The notes under the pieces were generated by a model. It had not been told where the DNA came from and did no database searches. It saw only the letters and a list, made by a program, of their open reading frames with translations. From positions 30,668,681-30,732,680 of the forward strand of contig CM035162.1 in NCBI GenBank assembly GCA_020205615.1: 64,000 nucleotides of DNA, read 5' to 3'. The position numbers were made by a program, and so were the translations under genes. Below, piece after piece: positions 43,430 to 55,668 of this stretch; within the stretch, counting starts at the first letter, position 1; each line of letters starts with the position of its first letter. Source of the stretch: Panax quinquefolius. Lineage: Eukaryota > Streptophyta > Magnoliopsida > Apiales > Araliaceae.

Positions 43430-44110
43430 AGAAATGGGTTTTTTATCTTTGGGGTCAATATAAAATTCGATTTCACGTTCTAGGGTAGGCTAGGAAGTCT
43501 TCAAGAATCGCCAAAAATTTATTAATGATAGAAATATCATTCAAAAGCATTACTCTCGTCCAAAACTTGGATAAGTCGTCACATTAATACCAATCATGAC
43601 TTCTATCCCTTAACACGATAAGAACTCACAATGATACCTATCAACTTGCCATCTTGATCCGCGGCGTCGCCGCCACGTAAAGTCCGCGGCTTGAGCATTT
43701 CACACAAAGAAGTCAACAACGAAAGGATCGGGGCTCTTTACTTATGGCTTGATATGACAATGATTGACTTTAGTGGTTTGGTTACTTTGAATTCGCACAA
43801 CAAGTTGGTTATGAATATAAAAGCTAACAACCTTACGAAAAGCATGATGAGTAGTTAACCAATTGATTCCTAAAATCACATCAAAGGCAAATATTTTCAA
43901 AAAGATAAGATCGACAAGTAACGTGAAAATGTTTATTTGAATCAAACAAGATTTAAAAAATAGTAATGAACGAAGGCTCCTACTAACGAAGTTTCAACCA
44001 ATAAGTCAAAGTTTAACTTCTTGAGTCAAATTTAAACGTTGAACACAACTAGGTGAAATAAAAGTGGTGGGTAGAATCGGTATCTAACACGGTATAGACT
44101 TCATGAGAGC
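43430..44110 (-). pseudogene. Protease and start of reverse transcriptase, relic
   Basis: Protease remains: a degenerate LDTDSTHHF where an aspartic protease D-S/T-G motif is expected (about 44070..44095), then KIFAFDVILGINWLTTHHA (43742..43945), typical of gypsy retropepsins. From about 43440 to 43540 a degraded NDISII...EDFLAYPRT marks the lead-in to reverse transcriptase. Frames are broken and the catalytic region is altered, so no active enzyme is expected. Confidence 0.7.
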
Positions 44111-44224
44111 TTATGATTAACTTACCCGTGATAATTTTATTCGGGTTCCTCGTCACGAGAAAAAAAACGCTCTCTTAAACTACGGCTTTGGTTTATGCAG
44201 GGACAAACCTTTGGTGCCTCCATC

Positions 44225-45340
44225 CTAGTTGAATTTGTCTTGATGGCGACAAAATCGAGCTAAGTGACCTTCTCTTCCACAATTATAACATGCTTTGGAA
44301 TGACGGCATGGCGCGATTCGGATGATGTGTCCCTCTCCTCCGCATTTGAAGCATATGATGGGTGGTCTTTCTCCTTCGTTAACGGTGGTCTTTGGTCTTG
44401 ACGCTCTTTCCATCATTGTTGAATCTCCTTTTCTTGAAATGTCCATTCTTATTGTTTTGTACCTCGATTACCACCGAAGTGGTTACCATATTTAACTGTT
44501 GATTCCTCCACGCTTGTTGTCACCGCTTCGATGACTACTCTCATTTGTATTATAATTTTGCCACCGCTCTCTTTTTAGTTGCGTTGACTCATTATCGCGC
44601 TCCACTAATCGAGCCCTATTTACAACATCCCGAATAAAAACGCAGTTTATGAGAAATAAGATGTTGGCGTATCTCTACGCTTCAAACCTCTTAAAAACAT
44701 TCGCGCCATTCTCTCTTCATTATCCACCGAGTGGGGCCTTAACCGTGATAACTCATAAATTTTGCCTCGTATTGCGACACGGTCATATTGTTTTGTTCCA
44801 ACTTGATAAACTCCACCTCCTTCATGTGGCGAATACTTTCGGGAAGTATTTGTCGTTGAAACGACTCTGGAACTTCTCCCAAGATATCTTGATCTGACAA
44901 TGAAAGTTGAGTACGTTTCTGGATTCCCACCAAGATGTCTGCCTCTCCGCGCAACATAAAGGCGGCAAAAGGAACCTTTTGCTCCTCGGAGCATCCCAAG
45001 ACATCAAATATCTTGGTAATCTGCTTTATCCATGCTTCCGCCAGAAGTGATTTTGGCTCTCCCTTAAACTCCGGTGGTCCCAGCTCCTTGAATTGTTTAG
45101 CGGTGACCGCCCGAGAGTTTTTCGTGTTTCCACCTACGTTTTGGACAGCAGTCGCTTTCGCCTGATGTTGCATGAATTCTAAAAACTTCTTAAGCGTCTG
45201 AAATCGTTAAATCAATTGATCGGTGTTGTTGTTTACGGGAGGATTATCGCCATCCCGTTGCACATTATCCCGATTATTGATCATGGAGAATCAACGGTCT
45301 CACATGCTCCATTCTTATTCTCAACATTCTCGGATGCCAT
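44225..45340 (-). pseudogene. gag relic, family 1 element
   Basis: Likely starts at ATG 45340 (MASENVENKNG). The capsid-type retrotransposon gag domain is visible over several frames: FKELGPPEFKGEP, AEAWIKQITKIFDVLGCSEE, RHMKEVEFIKLEQNNMTVSQ, DNEERMARMFLRGLK. Two zinc knuckles follow near the end: a damaged CFKCGGEGHIIRIAPC and an intact CYNCGREGHLARFC (CX2CX4HX4C). At least three frameshifts interrupt it. Gag packages the element RNA; this copy cannot be translated whole. Confidence 0.85.
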
Positions 45341-45514
45341 TTTCAAACACCGCCACAAATAAGGGTTAATTGACGTGACATGCAACATATTATCACTATA
45401 CTCGAATAGACCAATCAAATACCAAATAAACTTAGGTAGGTCATACTAATGAAGGTATTCCCGTCTCTCCCTCTCTAATCTTATTCTCACATCTTAGCCG
45501 GGATCATATCCTAA

Positions 45515-45525
45515 GCTCGATACCA
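45515..45525 (-). promoter_or_regulatory. Primer-binding site, family 1 element
   Basis: Minus strand TGGTATCGAGC, 3 nt after the 5' LTR. It equals the usual plant initiator-tRNA-Met complement TGGTATCAGAGC minus one A. The same one-base deletion is in the family 2 element. Confidence 0.75.
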
Positions 45526-45528
45526 AAC

Positions 45529-46524
45529 CGTGACACCCCCCAAAATTAAGTATCGTCACCCATCTTAGGTCGCCACTTACATGGTACATAAATTCAAATA
45601 CAACTTACTAATATAAGCGTAGTATGCAATCGACATAAACCATGAGTTTGAATACAAATATTGTCTACTAGATATTATACAAACTCAAAAGGAGTCCTCA
45701 TTACAACTATTATCACACTATTTCACGAGAATAGTGAGGACTACTAATGCTATCTTCTCGGACCATTACTCCGTTCCCCGACTTGTCCCATTATGTTCTC
45801 ATTTCACGAAGAAAACGGTGAAAGAAAAGGGTGAGCTCAACTAGCCCGATAAAAATATTATGACTAAGATAATGCGAGAATAATTTATCATTAGCCTTCA
45901 ACGATGTTAAACGATAAAATACAATAGACAACAAGTTTAACTGCAGCATGCTGAATAAGCGATCCATTAAAAGAGTCAAGTAGAGAATAAAGTCTACTAT
46001 CTTTTAGGTTTTAAAGGTTTTTTCATCATTTTTATAGGCGAGACTCGACTTTAATAAATAATCCACATCATCGAATCACCCACACTTACTACGAGGATAT
46101 TCATCAAATTATCAATGGTCATGACTATACTGAATCACCCCGATCATAATCATACCAAAACTATCCATCAACGCATTACAGAATGGCGAGGACTTTTATC
46201 ACATCATTTATAACAAGCCGTGATTATCTTAGAATGATCCACGGTCATAATCATACTAAGTTCATCTATACACGTAAGTAGAAGATAACATAATATAACA
46301 TGAGGATGGCGACAATGACATAATAATTCAATAAAACAAGTTCAAGAATTATTTTATCCGAGAATTTTTAACGTCCAAATTGTCAAAATGATCTTTGTTT
46401 TGTAGAGTAAAATTCAAGAATGATCGGAAGAATATTTCCATGAAAAGATCTTTGGATGAAACGCAAATATCGAGGATATTCTACTAATTTCATGGAGTAT
46501 AGAAGTCAAAGTTTTAACCAATCG
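45529..46524 (-). mobile_element. 5' LTR of the family 1 element, part 1
   Basis: Collinear with 38901..39896 (for example CATGGAGTATAGAAGTCAAA at both ends of the match) and broken at AACCAATCG by the nested family 2 element. It continues at about 55669 with GAGTATAATAAAGAATGG. Confidence 0.85.
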
Positions 46525-49300
46525 TGTGGCGCCCCCAAAATAGGTATACACAACACCCATTCACGAGTCGCCAAATACATGGTGCAAAAAACAACTACAA
46601 CTTTATTATTACAACAAGAAATCGTGAGTTTGAATATAAATATTATCTTCAGACAATATCTATACTCAAATAAATCCTCATCACATTATTGATTCATTAT
46701 TTTACAAAATGGTGAGGACTACTAAACAACTCTCTCTAGAATCTTCATTCCATACCCAGAGCTAGTACTACGCTACATTCTCGCCTCACGAGAAGAAAAA
46801 TGGAACAACAAGGAAAAGGGTGAGCTCAACTAGCCCGATAAAGAATATTATGACTAAGATAATATCAACAAATTATCGTTAGTCTTGACGAGGAAAAAAT
46901 CGATAGAATACAATAGACAACAAGTTTGAGGATCAATATTACGCGGTGAAATAATAATTCATAGAAGAGTTACGTAGAATGAAATCTACTATAATCTATG
47001 AATTTAACGGTCCATCATCAATATTTTATCCTGTAACATCAATCGATATACATCATCCGAATCAAATATTCATCTTTGCTTTCTGGGCGAAGATATTCAT
47101 CGATTAGTCATGTTCATTTAAACACTGTTCATCTTTGCACTACGGGCCAAAGATATTCTTGAAATCATTCATCTTTCTTACTACGGGCCAAAGATATTCT
47201 TAAAAATCATTCATCTTTTGCCTTCTGGGCCAAAGATATTCCATAATATCATCATTTAAGGCGAGGATGATGAAAATATTTTTAAAAAAAGCGAATCCGG
47301 TGAAACAAAATGACAAGGATTAAGGATTAAGGATTAGTACTTGGTTTTATCCACGCCCAAAAAATACCTCAAAAATAATCATAGTGGTGTGAAATTGAGA
47401 ATGATCAAAACATGGATCTGATCGAGTTAGTATCCGAATAGATGTTTTGAACGAAAAGAAGAAATTTTATTTTTATTGAATAGTACCGTGTATCGTGAAT
47501 AGTCTCAGTATATCGTGAATAGTCTTATATCGTGAATAGTAACTCAGACACCAAAAGATAGAAATTCCACAAAAAAACATCTTCACGCTTAGTACTACGT
47601 GAATAGTAACTTCGTGAATAGTAACTTCATGAATAGTAACTTCGTGAATAGTAACTCGTGAATAATAACCCGAATAGTAACATGCATGAAAAAGTTCTAA
47701 ATTTGATAAAAACTTCAGATCAACATTTCAACATAATGATATTGAAGAAATAATATCATTACAAAAAAAATAATATCCACTTACCTCGAAAGATCGGTGC
47801 TTAGCTAGAATCTAAGGTATAGTCTTTGAAGGGAACTTGCAATCGTCTAGCAATACTCAAAGTATACTCAAAATACTCACAAGAATCGCTCAAAATATCG
47901 AGAGAAAATAGAGAAAACTTGGGTTTACGGTGTGATTTTCAATTCTAACCTAAGCACCTATTTATAGGAAAATGCTTAGAACACCAAAAGCGAAAAAATT
48001 TAATATAATATTAATATAATTATACAAATTTTCCTTAGCCCACCTTTTGGTCAAAACACCAGCCACACATGTTAATGATGTCCAAAAAAATACAAAAAAC
48101 GTTTTCTTAACAAAAATAATTTAAACTCCCAAAATCGATTATTTGAGACTTGAACTTCAATAATTCATAATAAATAGCCCTTTCATCAGAAAATTCGAAT
48201 CTCGAGAGTTTTTATAGGAAATTCAATTCTCTACAACTTTGCAGAAGAAAGTTTTTCCAAATTCCAAACAAAAATCGACCGAAATCCACAAACGCGGGCG
48301 ATTTTACATTATATATAATCAAATTTGGTCGATAATTGTGTCCACCAACACACAAAACATGTGTTAAACATTTAATGCCACAAAAATACTCTTCCTCCTC
48401 ATATACTCATATATCCCACATTCATTGTAAAAATATCACCGTTAATATATTATTAAAATAATATATTTAAATGAATTATTTTATCGAGAAAAATAAAATA
48501 TTAATTTTCAACAATTGTCATTTTAAAATTTTCTCCATCTATATCCACATAAAATCAATATTTTCCTCATCATATAAATCAATAATTAATTATTCACAAA
48601 TAATATTACGAAATCACAATATTGACAACCGAGCGGTTCAGGAAGAGGGGCTTTCGATAAGAATTTCTTCTTCTTGGGCGCATGATTAGATGACCAAACC
48701 TCTCCTTAGACGAACTTTCTAGACATTGCCAATAATGTTATCTAATAATATTATTCGGATAATATGAATTATTGCTTCGATAATGAAAGATCTTTGTGTA
48801 ATGACAATTATTGAAACAACAATGATATAAAATATATCAACGCAAACAATTATTAACTTTCGATAAAATCTTTGAGCGATAATTCTGTAACCATTATTGA
48901 GTAGTGCCTTCTTACGTAAGAATCAATAATTGGTGCAATACTGGTGTCTTCTTGTTCAACAACGCGTATTAGTGTGTTTTAACCAAAGGGTATTCCAATG
49001 ATGGCAATTACTACTGTAGTTATTTAAAAACAACTTATATTTGTCGTTTTCTTCATCCAATCGCTTTCCGTTATGGGGCCCACACATGGGTCATGCTAGC
49101 GCCGTCGTCTGAATATTCCCAAACGATCTGAATATTCCACGACCAAACGAATATTCCCAAACAACAATGAATATTTTATAACCACTTGCTTTTTTGAAAT
49201 ATTTGCGTATTTAACCCTAACTATCCACATTAATCAAATCAACCCTTACTATTTCAAAATAAAGGAAATTCCTTTTATTTAAAAATTTGAGGTCTTCTGA
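46525..49300 (-). mobile_element. 3' LTR of the family 2 element
   Basis: Begins TGTGGCGCCCCCAAAATAGG and ends GAGGTCTTCTGA, next to the polypurine tract. Carries the expanded GTGAATAGTAACT minisatellite (about 47475..47670) and AAAGATATTC.. repeats (about 47060..47240). Confidence 0.8.
47060..47670 (-). repeat. Two tandem arrays in the family 2 LTR
   Basis: First, about five units of 35-45 nt with ATTCATCTTTGC followed by a variable CTACGGGCC / CTTCTGGGCC joint and AAAGATATTC. Second, GTGAATAGTAACT units from about 47475. The matching arrays in the 5' LTR are at about 53440..53630 and 53855..54055. Confidence 0.75.
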
Positions 49301-49314
49301 CCTCCCTCCTTATG
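49301..49314 (-). promoter_or_regulatory. Polypurine tract, family 2 element
   Basis: Minus strand ATAAGGAGGGAGG directly before the 3' LTR, preceded by AATTTCGAGGACGAAATTTC, the common end of gypsy internal domains. Confidence 0.8.
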
Positions 49315-49559
49315 AAATTTCGTCCTCGAAATTGACGTCGTACTGGTGTTTTGAAAAGGTGAGGATACCTACGCTTTCATTTTCGTTTCCAATTCCCGGT
49401 CATTTCCTCTATAGCATGATTCCTCCACAAAACTTTAACTTGTGGTATAACCTTTCTTGGCGTGGGACATGCTCCTTCTATCCAAAATCTTGATAGGTAC
49501 CTCCTCATATCGTTAAGTCTTGGCTATCTCATCCGGTTCTAACTTCAATAACGTGGTTG

Positions 49560-51430
49560 GGTCTTTCACATATTCTGAAATGCAGATATATGAAACACAT
49601 TATGAACACGAGACATACTCGGAGGTAACGCAAGGCTATAGGCTACATTTCTACTCGGTCAAGAATTTGAAATGGACCGATAAATCGTGGATTGAGCTTT
49701 CCTCTCTTCCCAAATCTTGTAACTCCCTTCCATGGAGCAACTCATGACAATCGCTGATCCCCACACTAAATTCCACGTCCTTTCGATGAAGATTAGCATA
49801 ACTCTTTTGTCGATCTTGTGCGTTTTGTATCGTTGTCGAATCATTAGTCATACGCACTTAACTCGGGTCCCAACAATGTTGCTTCCCCACCTCATCCCAA
49901 CATATTGGAGAGCGACATTTTGTCCATATAATGCTTGAATGGAACCATGCCTATATTTGTTTAATAACTATTGTTGTATGAGAATTCCACCATGGCAAGT
50001 ACTTATCCCAACTTCCTTTGAAATCTAGGACCTGAGTTTTAATATATCTTCAAGAGTTTGAGTAGTCCTTTACGATTGCCCATCCGTTTGAGGATGGTAT
50101 GCCAAACCAGATAAATAAATTCGTGCCCATAGCTTTCTACAAACTAACCCAAAATCATGAAGTGAATCTTGGGTCACGATCTAAAACTATGGATCTTGGC
50201 ATGCCATGCAATCTCATAATCTCATTTACGTCATATACGAGAAAAGGCGTTCAAGGAATAAGTCTCTCGTATCGGTAAAAAATGAAGCGGAACTTGGTTA
50301 ATCTATCAACAATAACCCAAATAGCATTGATGCCTTGAGAAACCGCGGGAAGATTAGTAATGAAATTCGAGGTAATGTGTTCCCACTTCCATTTCAAAAT
50401 CTCAAGTGGTTGCAACGGACCCTTAGGTACAAGATGCTCACCTTTACCGTTGGCAAGTTAAACACATCGAGATAAACTACACGATCTCTCTCCTCATATT
50501 GCTCCACCAAAATGTGTATGTTGAAGATCACGATACATTTTAGTACTTCGAGATGGATTGCAAACAATGTGTTGTGTGCCTCCATCATGATTCTATGCTT
50601 CAAATCAAAATCATTAGGAATGCAAAAAGTCAGAGTTGACTCGAAGTATTCCTTCTTCATCAATTCTAAGCTTAGGAATAGCTCCTTCTTGTACTTTCTT
50701 CTTCATACGCATCGATTCAAGGTTGGGTGGCTTGACGACTTTAACTTTATTGATTAAAATCGATTATACTCGTATATCATCAAGTGGGTACCTAGAGTTT
50801 TCATCTCCATCTCTATTATTTGTAAATTATACGAAATAATATCGTACTACCGTACTTGTATCGATCTTCTACTCAACACGTCGGCTACCACGTTAAACTT
50901 TTCCAAGATGGTATGGTTAGAATATGTGCCGAAATGAGTTAGCCTCTTGAGCTCTTGGAAAATCTTCTCGCATTCCTCGCTCCATACGAATTTTGTATTT
51001 TTTCGAGTCGACTAAGTTAGCAGATGGCGATTCGAGAATATCCTTCAACGAATCTCAGATAATAACCAACTAAGCCTGAAAGCTACGTATTTAGATTCTT
51101 GACTTAGGTTGCTCTCAACTATGACTCATATCCCAATCTTGGATATGCGTCACAATGACACCTATCGATTTACTATCGCACGAATATAACGTCCCTACGG
51201 AGAGTAAAGCTTGGGTGAATTCCACAAAAGGAAGTCACAAGATAAAGGCTCGGTACCAAATTCTATAGTTGAATTTTAACTCACGAAGTTCAATAGGAGC
51301 CATTCGATGTGAGATTTTAGAAATGAGTTTTGTCTTAGGGTTCAAAGTCGATACAAAATTTAATATCGAGGCTTTGGGAGTAAGCGAAAATTCTTGAGAA
51401 ATACGTCGGGAAAAATCAATAACAACGGGA
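49560..51430 (-). pseudogene. Polymerase relic of the family 2 element (RT remnant, RNase H, integrase, C-terminus)
   Basis: From 5' on the minus strand: KISHRMAPIELRELKF (start of reverse transcriptase, 51260..51310) is followed almost at once by a SGLVGYYLRFVEGYS-like thumb segment (about 51040..51080). Then come KNTKFVWSEECEKIFQELK (about 50960), an RNase H end NVVADVLSRRS (about 50865..50895), an integrase zinc-finger region (50394..50663), VPKGPLQPLEILKWKWEHIT and INAIWVIVDRLTKFRFI (50280..50430), AYHPQTDGQS (about 50075..50105), and a C-terminal ALPPSMSRVHNVFHISAFQN (about 49590..49650). The polymerase active-site region is missing and several frameshifts are present. Confidence 0.85.
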
Positions 51431-51439
51431 ATATTATTC

Positions 51440-51890
51440 AAATCGGCGTGTCTTTATTCAAATCCATAACATGGACTAAGAAAATTTGACATCCGTAATA
51501 AGCGAATGACTTCATGGCTTGATATGAAAATGTTTGATTACAATGGTTTGATTGCTTGAATTGAATAACGGAGTTGCTTAGGAATATGAAAACTAACACC
51601 TTACGAAAACAATCAATTTTGGCGTGATGAGTAGTTAACCTTAAAATCACATCAAAAGCAAATATCTCTATAGAAATAAGGTTAACGGGTAATGTGATAG
51701 TGCCAACTGAATCAAACAAGATTTCTAAACAACGAGATGTAATGAAAGTTTCTCTAACAGGATTCTCCATAAATAGGTCAAAGTCTAATTTCTTCGTAGT
51801 CAGTTCAAACGTTGGCGCAAGCAAAGAGATAAAAGAATGGGTAGAACCAGGGTATCTAGTAAGGTATATACTTCGCAAGAATTTATAATT
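51440..51890 (-). pseudogene. Retroelement protease relic, family 2
   Basis: PGSTHSFISLLAPTFELTTK near the N-terminus belongs to the gypsy retropepsin motif, whose preceding catalytic Asp has been shifted out of frame by two extra bases. FAFDVILRLTTHHAKIDC follows. Reading continues for about 140 codons. Confidence 0.75.
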
Positions 51891-51899
51891 AACTAACCC

Positions 51900-52745
51900 G
51901 TCTTAACCGTTTGGGTTCCTTGCATTTTGACCGGTCACGACAAACGCTCTTCCAAGAACCGTTGACTTTGACTTTTACTGGGACATCCTTTTGAGTCACC
52001 ATTCACGCTTGGGTTTGGTTTTCGATATCGTCTGATCTCGAAGCGATATGTCCTTCTTTTCCACAATTATAGCATACCTTGGAAGGCTTTGAGCAGTTTG
52101 ACCTTATATGTCCTCCTCTCCACATCAGTAGCATCTAGCGGCGATCGTTCTCTTCCCTAGAATTTGTTGATGGTCTTTGATGTTCTTTGCCGACGTCTTC
52201 CGATCATCGTTAAATCTTCTCTTTTTAGATTGGACATCTCTTTCCATAATATCAACGCGTCGTGCGACTTTTACCCATGCATCACTCATTCTCACTTTCG
52301 TTCGATTATTTCTTCTTTCATTTCATTCGACTTTATCATCTTATACTCGCGAAAGAGTGCTTTTGTTCAAGCATCACGTGTCGGGTAACCTGAAGCTTGA
52401 ATCGTTGCATCCTTTTGCTCCACGATTTGCTGCAATTCTTTAGCTTTCTTCTTCTAACTCATGAATACGATTTTGCAATTCTATATTTCGATCATAAAAT
52501 ACCTCTAATAAACTCTCTTGGTACCTCTTCTTCCTCTTCTTCCTCACTCTCATTTGTTACCTCTGCGATTATCTCGGGTCTGACTATCAATTCTTCACTC
52601 ACCACATGGATATCTCTAATTCCTTCTTACTTTGACATCACATTATCACGGTTGGCGATTAGAGGTGTCTCCACGATCTCATTCACTCCATTGTTAACGT
52701 TCTCGTGACCCGTTCTAAAAAAAACTATCATAAAACAAGGGTTAA
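51900..52745 (-). pseudogene. gag relic, family 2 element
   Basis: Toward the 3' end two zinc knuckles are readable: a damaged first one (CY.CGEE.. near 52130, with a stop) and CYNCGKEGHIASR (about 52040..52075). The N-terminal half has an acidic ESEEEEEEVPRE stretch (about 52540) and a coiled-coil-like region (about 52420..52490). The capsid-like core of the family 1 gag was not recognised and may be deleted. Many frame breaks. Confidence 0.65.
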
Positions 52746-52885
52746 TTAAATAAATTAACAAATCACATAATACCCCTATAATATGACCAACCAACAAATA
52801 AGCTTAGGTAGGACACCTTTAGCGAAGGATTTACTCGTCTCCCCTCCTAGTTCTATTCCCGATCTCATGAAAGATCATATCCTAA

Positions 52886-52896
52886 GCTCGATACCA
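52886..52896 (-). promoter_or_regulatory. Primer-binding site, family 2 element
   Basis: Minus strand TGGTATCGAGC two nt after the 5' LTR; one base short of the initiator-tRNA-Met complement, exactly as at 45515..45525. Confidence 0.75.
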
Positions 52897-52898
52897 AC

Positions 52899-55668
52899 CG
52901 TGACTCCCCAAAATAGGTATACACAACACCCATTCACGAGTGCGCCAAATACATGATGCGAAAAACAACTACAACTTTATTATTACAACAAGAAAAGCGT
53001 GAGTTTGAATACAAATATTATCTTACAGACAATATCTATACTCAAATAAATCCTCATCACATTATTGATTCATTATTTTACAAAATGGTGAGGACTACTA
53101 AACAACTCTCTCTAGAATCTTCATTCCATACCCGACTAGTACTGCATTACATTCTAGCCTCCACGAGAAGAAAAATGGAACAACAAGGAAAAGGGTGAGC
53201 TCAACTAGCCCGATAAAGAATATTATGACTAAGATAATATCTGACAAATTATCGTTAGTCTTCAACGAGGAAAAATCGATAGAATACTATAGACAACAAG
53301 TTTCGGATCAATATTACGCGAAATAATAATTCATAGAAGAGTTACGTGAGAGAATGAAATCTACTATAATCTATGAATTTAACGATCCATCATCAATATT
53401 TTATCCACCTTAACATCAATCGATATACATCTCGAATCAAATATTCATCTTTACACTACTGAGGCGAAGATATTCATCGATTAGTCATATTCATTTAAAC
53501 ACTGTTCATCTTTGCACTCTGAGGCCAAAGATATTCTTGAAATCATTCATCTTTTGCTTCTGGCCGAAGATATTCTTAAGAAATCATTCATCTTTGCACT
53601 TCTGAGGCCAAAAGATATTCCATAATATCATCATTTAAGGCGAGGATGATGAAAATATTTTTTAAAAGCGAATCCGATGAAACAAAATGACAAGGATTAA
53701 GGATTAAGGATTAAGTACTTGGTTTTATCCACGCCAAAAATACCTCAAAAATAATCATAGTGGTGTGAAATTCAGAATGATCAAAACATGGATCTGATCG
53801 AGTTAGTATCCGAATAGATGTTTTAGACGAAAAGAAGAAATTTTATTTTTCGAATGAATAGTCTGCCGTATCGTGAATAGTCTTGAGTATCGTGAATAGT
53901 CTTAGTATCGTGAATAGTAACTCAGACACCAAAAGATAGAAATTCCACAAAAAAACATCTTCACGCTTACGTGAATAGTACTTTCGTGAATAGTAACTTC
54001 GTGAATAGTAACTCGAATAGTAACTGTGAATAGTAACTTTCGTGAATAGTAACCCTTAGACATGAAAAAGTTCTAAATTTGATAAAAACTTCAGATCAAC
54101 ATTTCAACATAATGATATTGAAGAAATAATATCATTACAAAAAAATAATATCCACTACCTCGAAAGATCGATCTTACAGCTAGAATCTAAGGTATAGTCT
54201 TTGAAGGGAACTTGCCGAAATCTAGCAATACTCAAAGTATACTCAAAATACTCACAAGAATACGCTCAAAATATCGAGAGAAATAGAGAAAACTTGAGTT
54301 TACGGTGTGATTTTCAATTCTAACCTAAGCACCTATTTATAGGAAAATGCTTAGAACACCAAAGCGAAAAAATTTAATATAATATTAATATAATTATACA
54401 AATTTTCCTTAGCCCACCTTTTGGTCAAAACACCAGCCACACATGTTAATGATGTCCAAAAAAATACAAAAAACGTTTTCTTAACAAAAATAATTTAAAC
54501 TCCCAAAAATCAATTATTTGAACTTGAACTTCAATAATTCATAATAAATAGCCCTTTCATCAGAAAATTCGAATCTCGCGAGTTTTTATAGGAAATTCAA
54601 TTCTCTACAACTTTGCAGAAGAAAGTTTTTCCAAATTCCAAACAAAAATCGACCAAAATCCACAAGCAGGCGATTTTCACAGGCCTAATCAAATTTGATT
54701 CGATAATTGTGTCCACCAACACACAAAACATGTATTAAACATTTAATGCCACAAAATACTCTTCCTCCTCATATACTCATATATCCCACATTCATTGTAA
54801 AAATATCACCGTTAATATATTATTAAAATAATATATTTAAATGAATTATTTTATCGAGAAAAAGATAAAATATTAATTTTCAACAATTGTCATTTAAAAA
54901 TTTTCTCCATCTATATCCACATAAAATCAATATTTTCCTCATCATATAAATCAATAATTAATTATTCACAAATAATATTACGAAATCACAATATTGACAA
55001 CCGGCGGTTCAGGGGAAGAGGGCTTTCCGATAAGAATTTCTTCTTCTTGGCCTTGCATTAGATGACCAAACCTCTCCTTGAGGCGAACTTTCTAGACATT
55101 GCCAATAATGTTATCTAATAATATTATTAGGATAATATGAATTATTGCTTCGATAATGAAAGATCTTTGTGTAATGACAATTATTGAAACAACGATGATA
55201 TAAAATATCAACGCGACAATTATTAACTCGATAAAATCTTGAGCGATAATTCACAAACCATTATTGAGTAGTGCCTTCTTGCTACGTAAGAATCAATAAT
55301 TGGTGCAATACTGGTATCTTCTTGTTCAACAACGGCGTATTAGTGTGTTTTAACCACCGGGTATTCAACGATGTAAGCAGCAAACTACGTAGTTATTTAA
55401 AAACAACTTATATTTGTCGTTTTCTTCATCCAATCGCTTTCCGTTATGGGGCCCACATGGTTGCGCCCGTCGTGCGAATATTCACAAACGATCAGAATAT
55501 TCCACGACCAAACGAATATTCCCAAACAACAATGAATATTTTATAACCACTTGCTTATTTTGAAATATTTGCGTATTTAACCCTAACTATCCACATTAAT
55601 CAAATCAACCCTTACTTATTTCAAAATAAAGGAAATTCCTTTTTATTTAAAAATTTCGGGGTCTTCTA
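52899..55668 (-). mobile_element. 5' LTR of the family 2 element
   Basis: Collinear with 46525..49300 throughout, ending TTTCGGGGTCTTCTAAC. Many small differences from the 3' copy cluster in the tandem arrays and near CG-containing words. Confidence 0.8.

Larger units (their letters stand above)
46525..55668 (-). mobile_element. Family 2 Ty3/gypsy retrotransposon nested in the family 1 LTR
   Basis: Minus-strand order: 5' LTR 55668..52899, primer-binding site, gag relic with two zinc knuckles, protease, truncated reverse transcriptase, RNase H remnant, integrase, C-terminal domain, polypurine tract, 3' LTR 49300..46525. The domain order is that of Ty3/gypsy. LTR lengths agree (about 2.77 kb each). 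Left flank AATCG and right flank AACGAG may be an eroded target duplication. The internal domain is only 3.6 kb because most of the polymerase palm is missing. Confidence 0.85.

Noticed and set aside
48471..48689. 72-codon ORF in family 2 LTR
   Set aside because: Its homologues at 54841 and 57563 in other LTR copies are not open; AT-rich chance frame.
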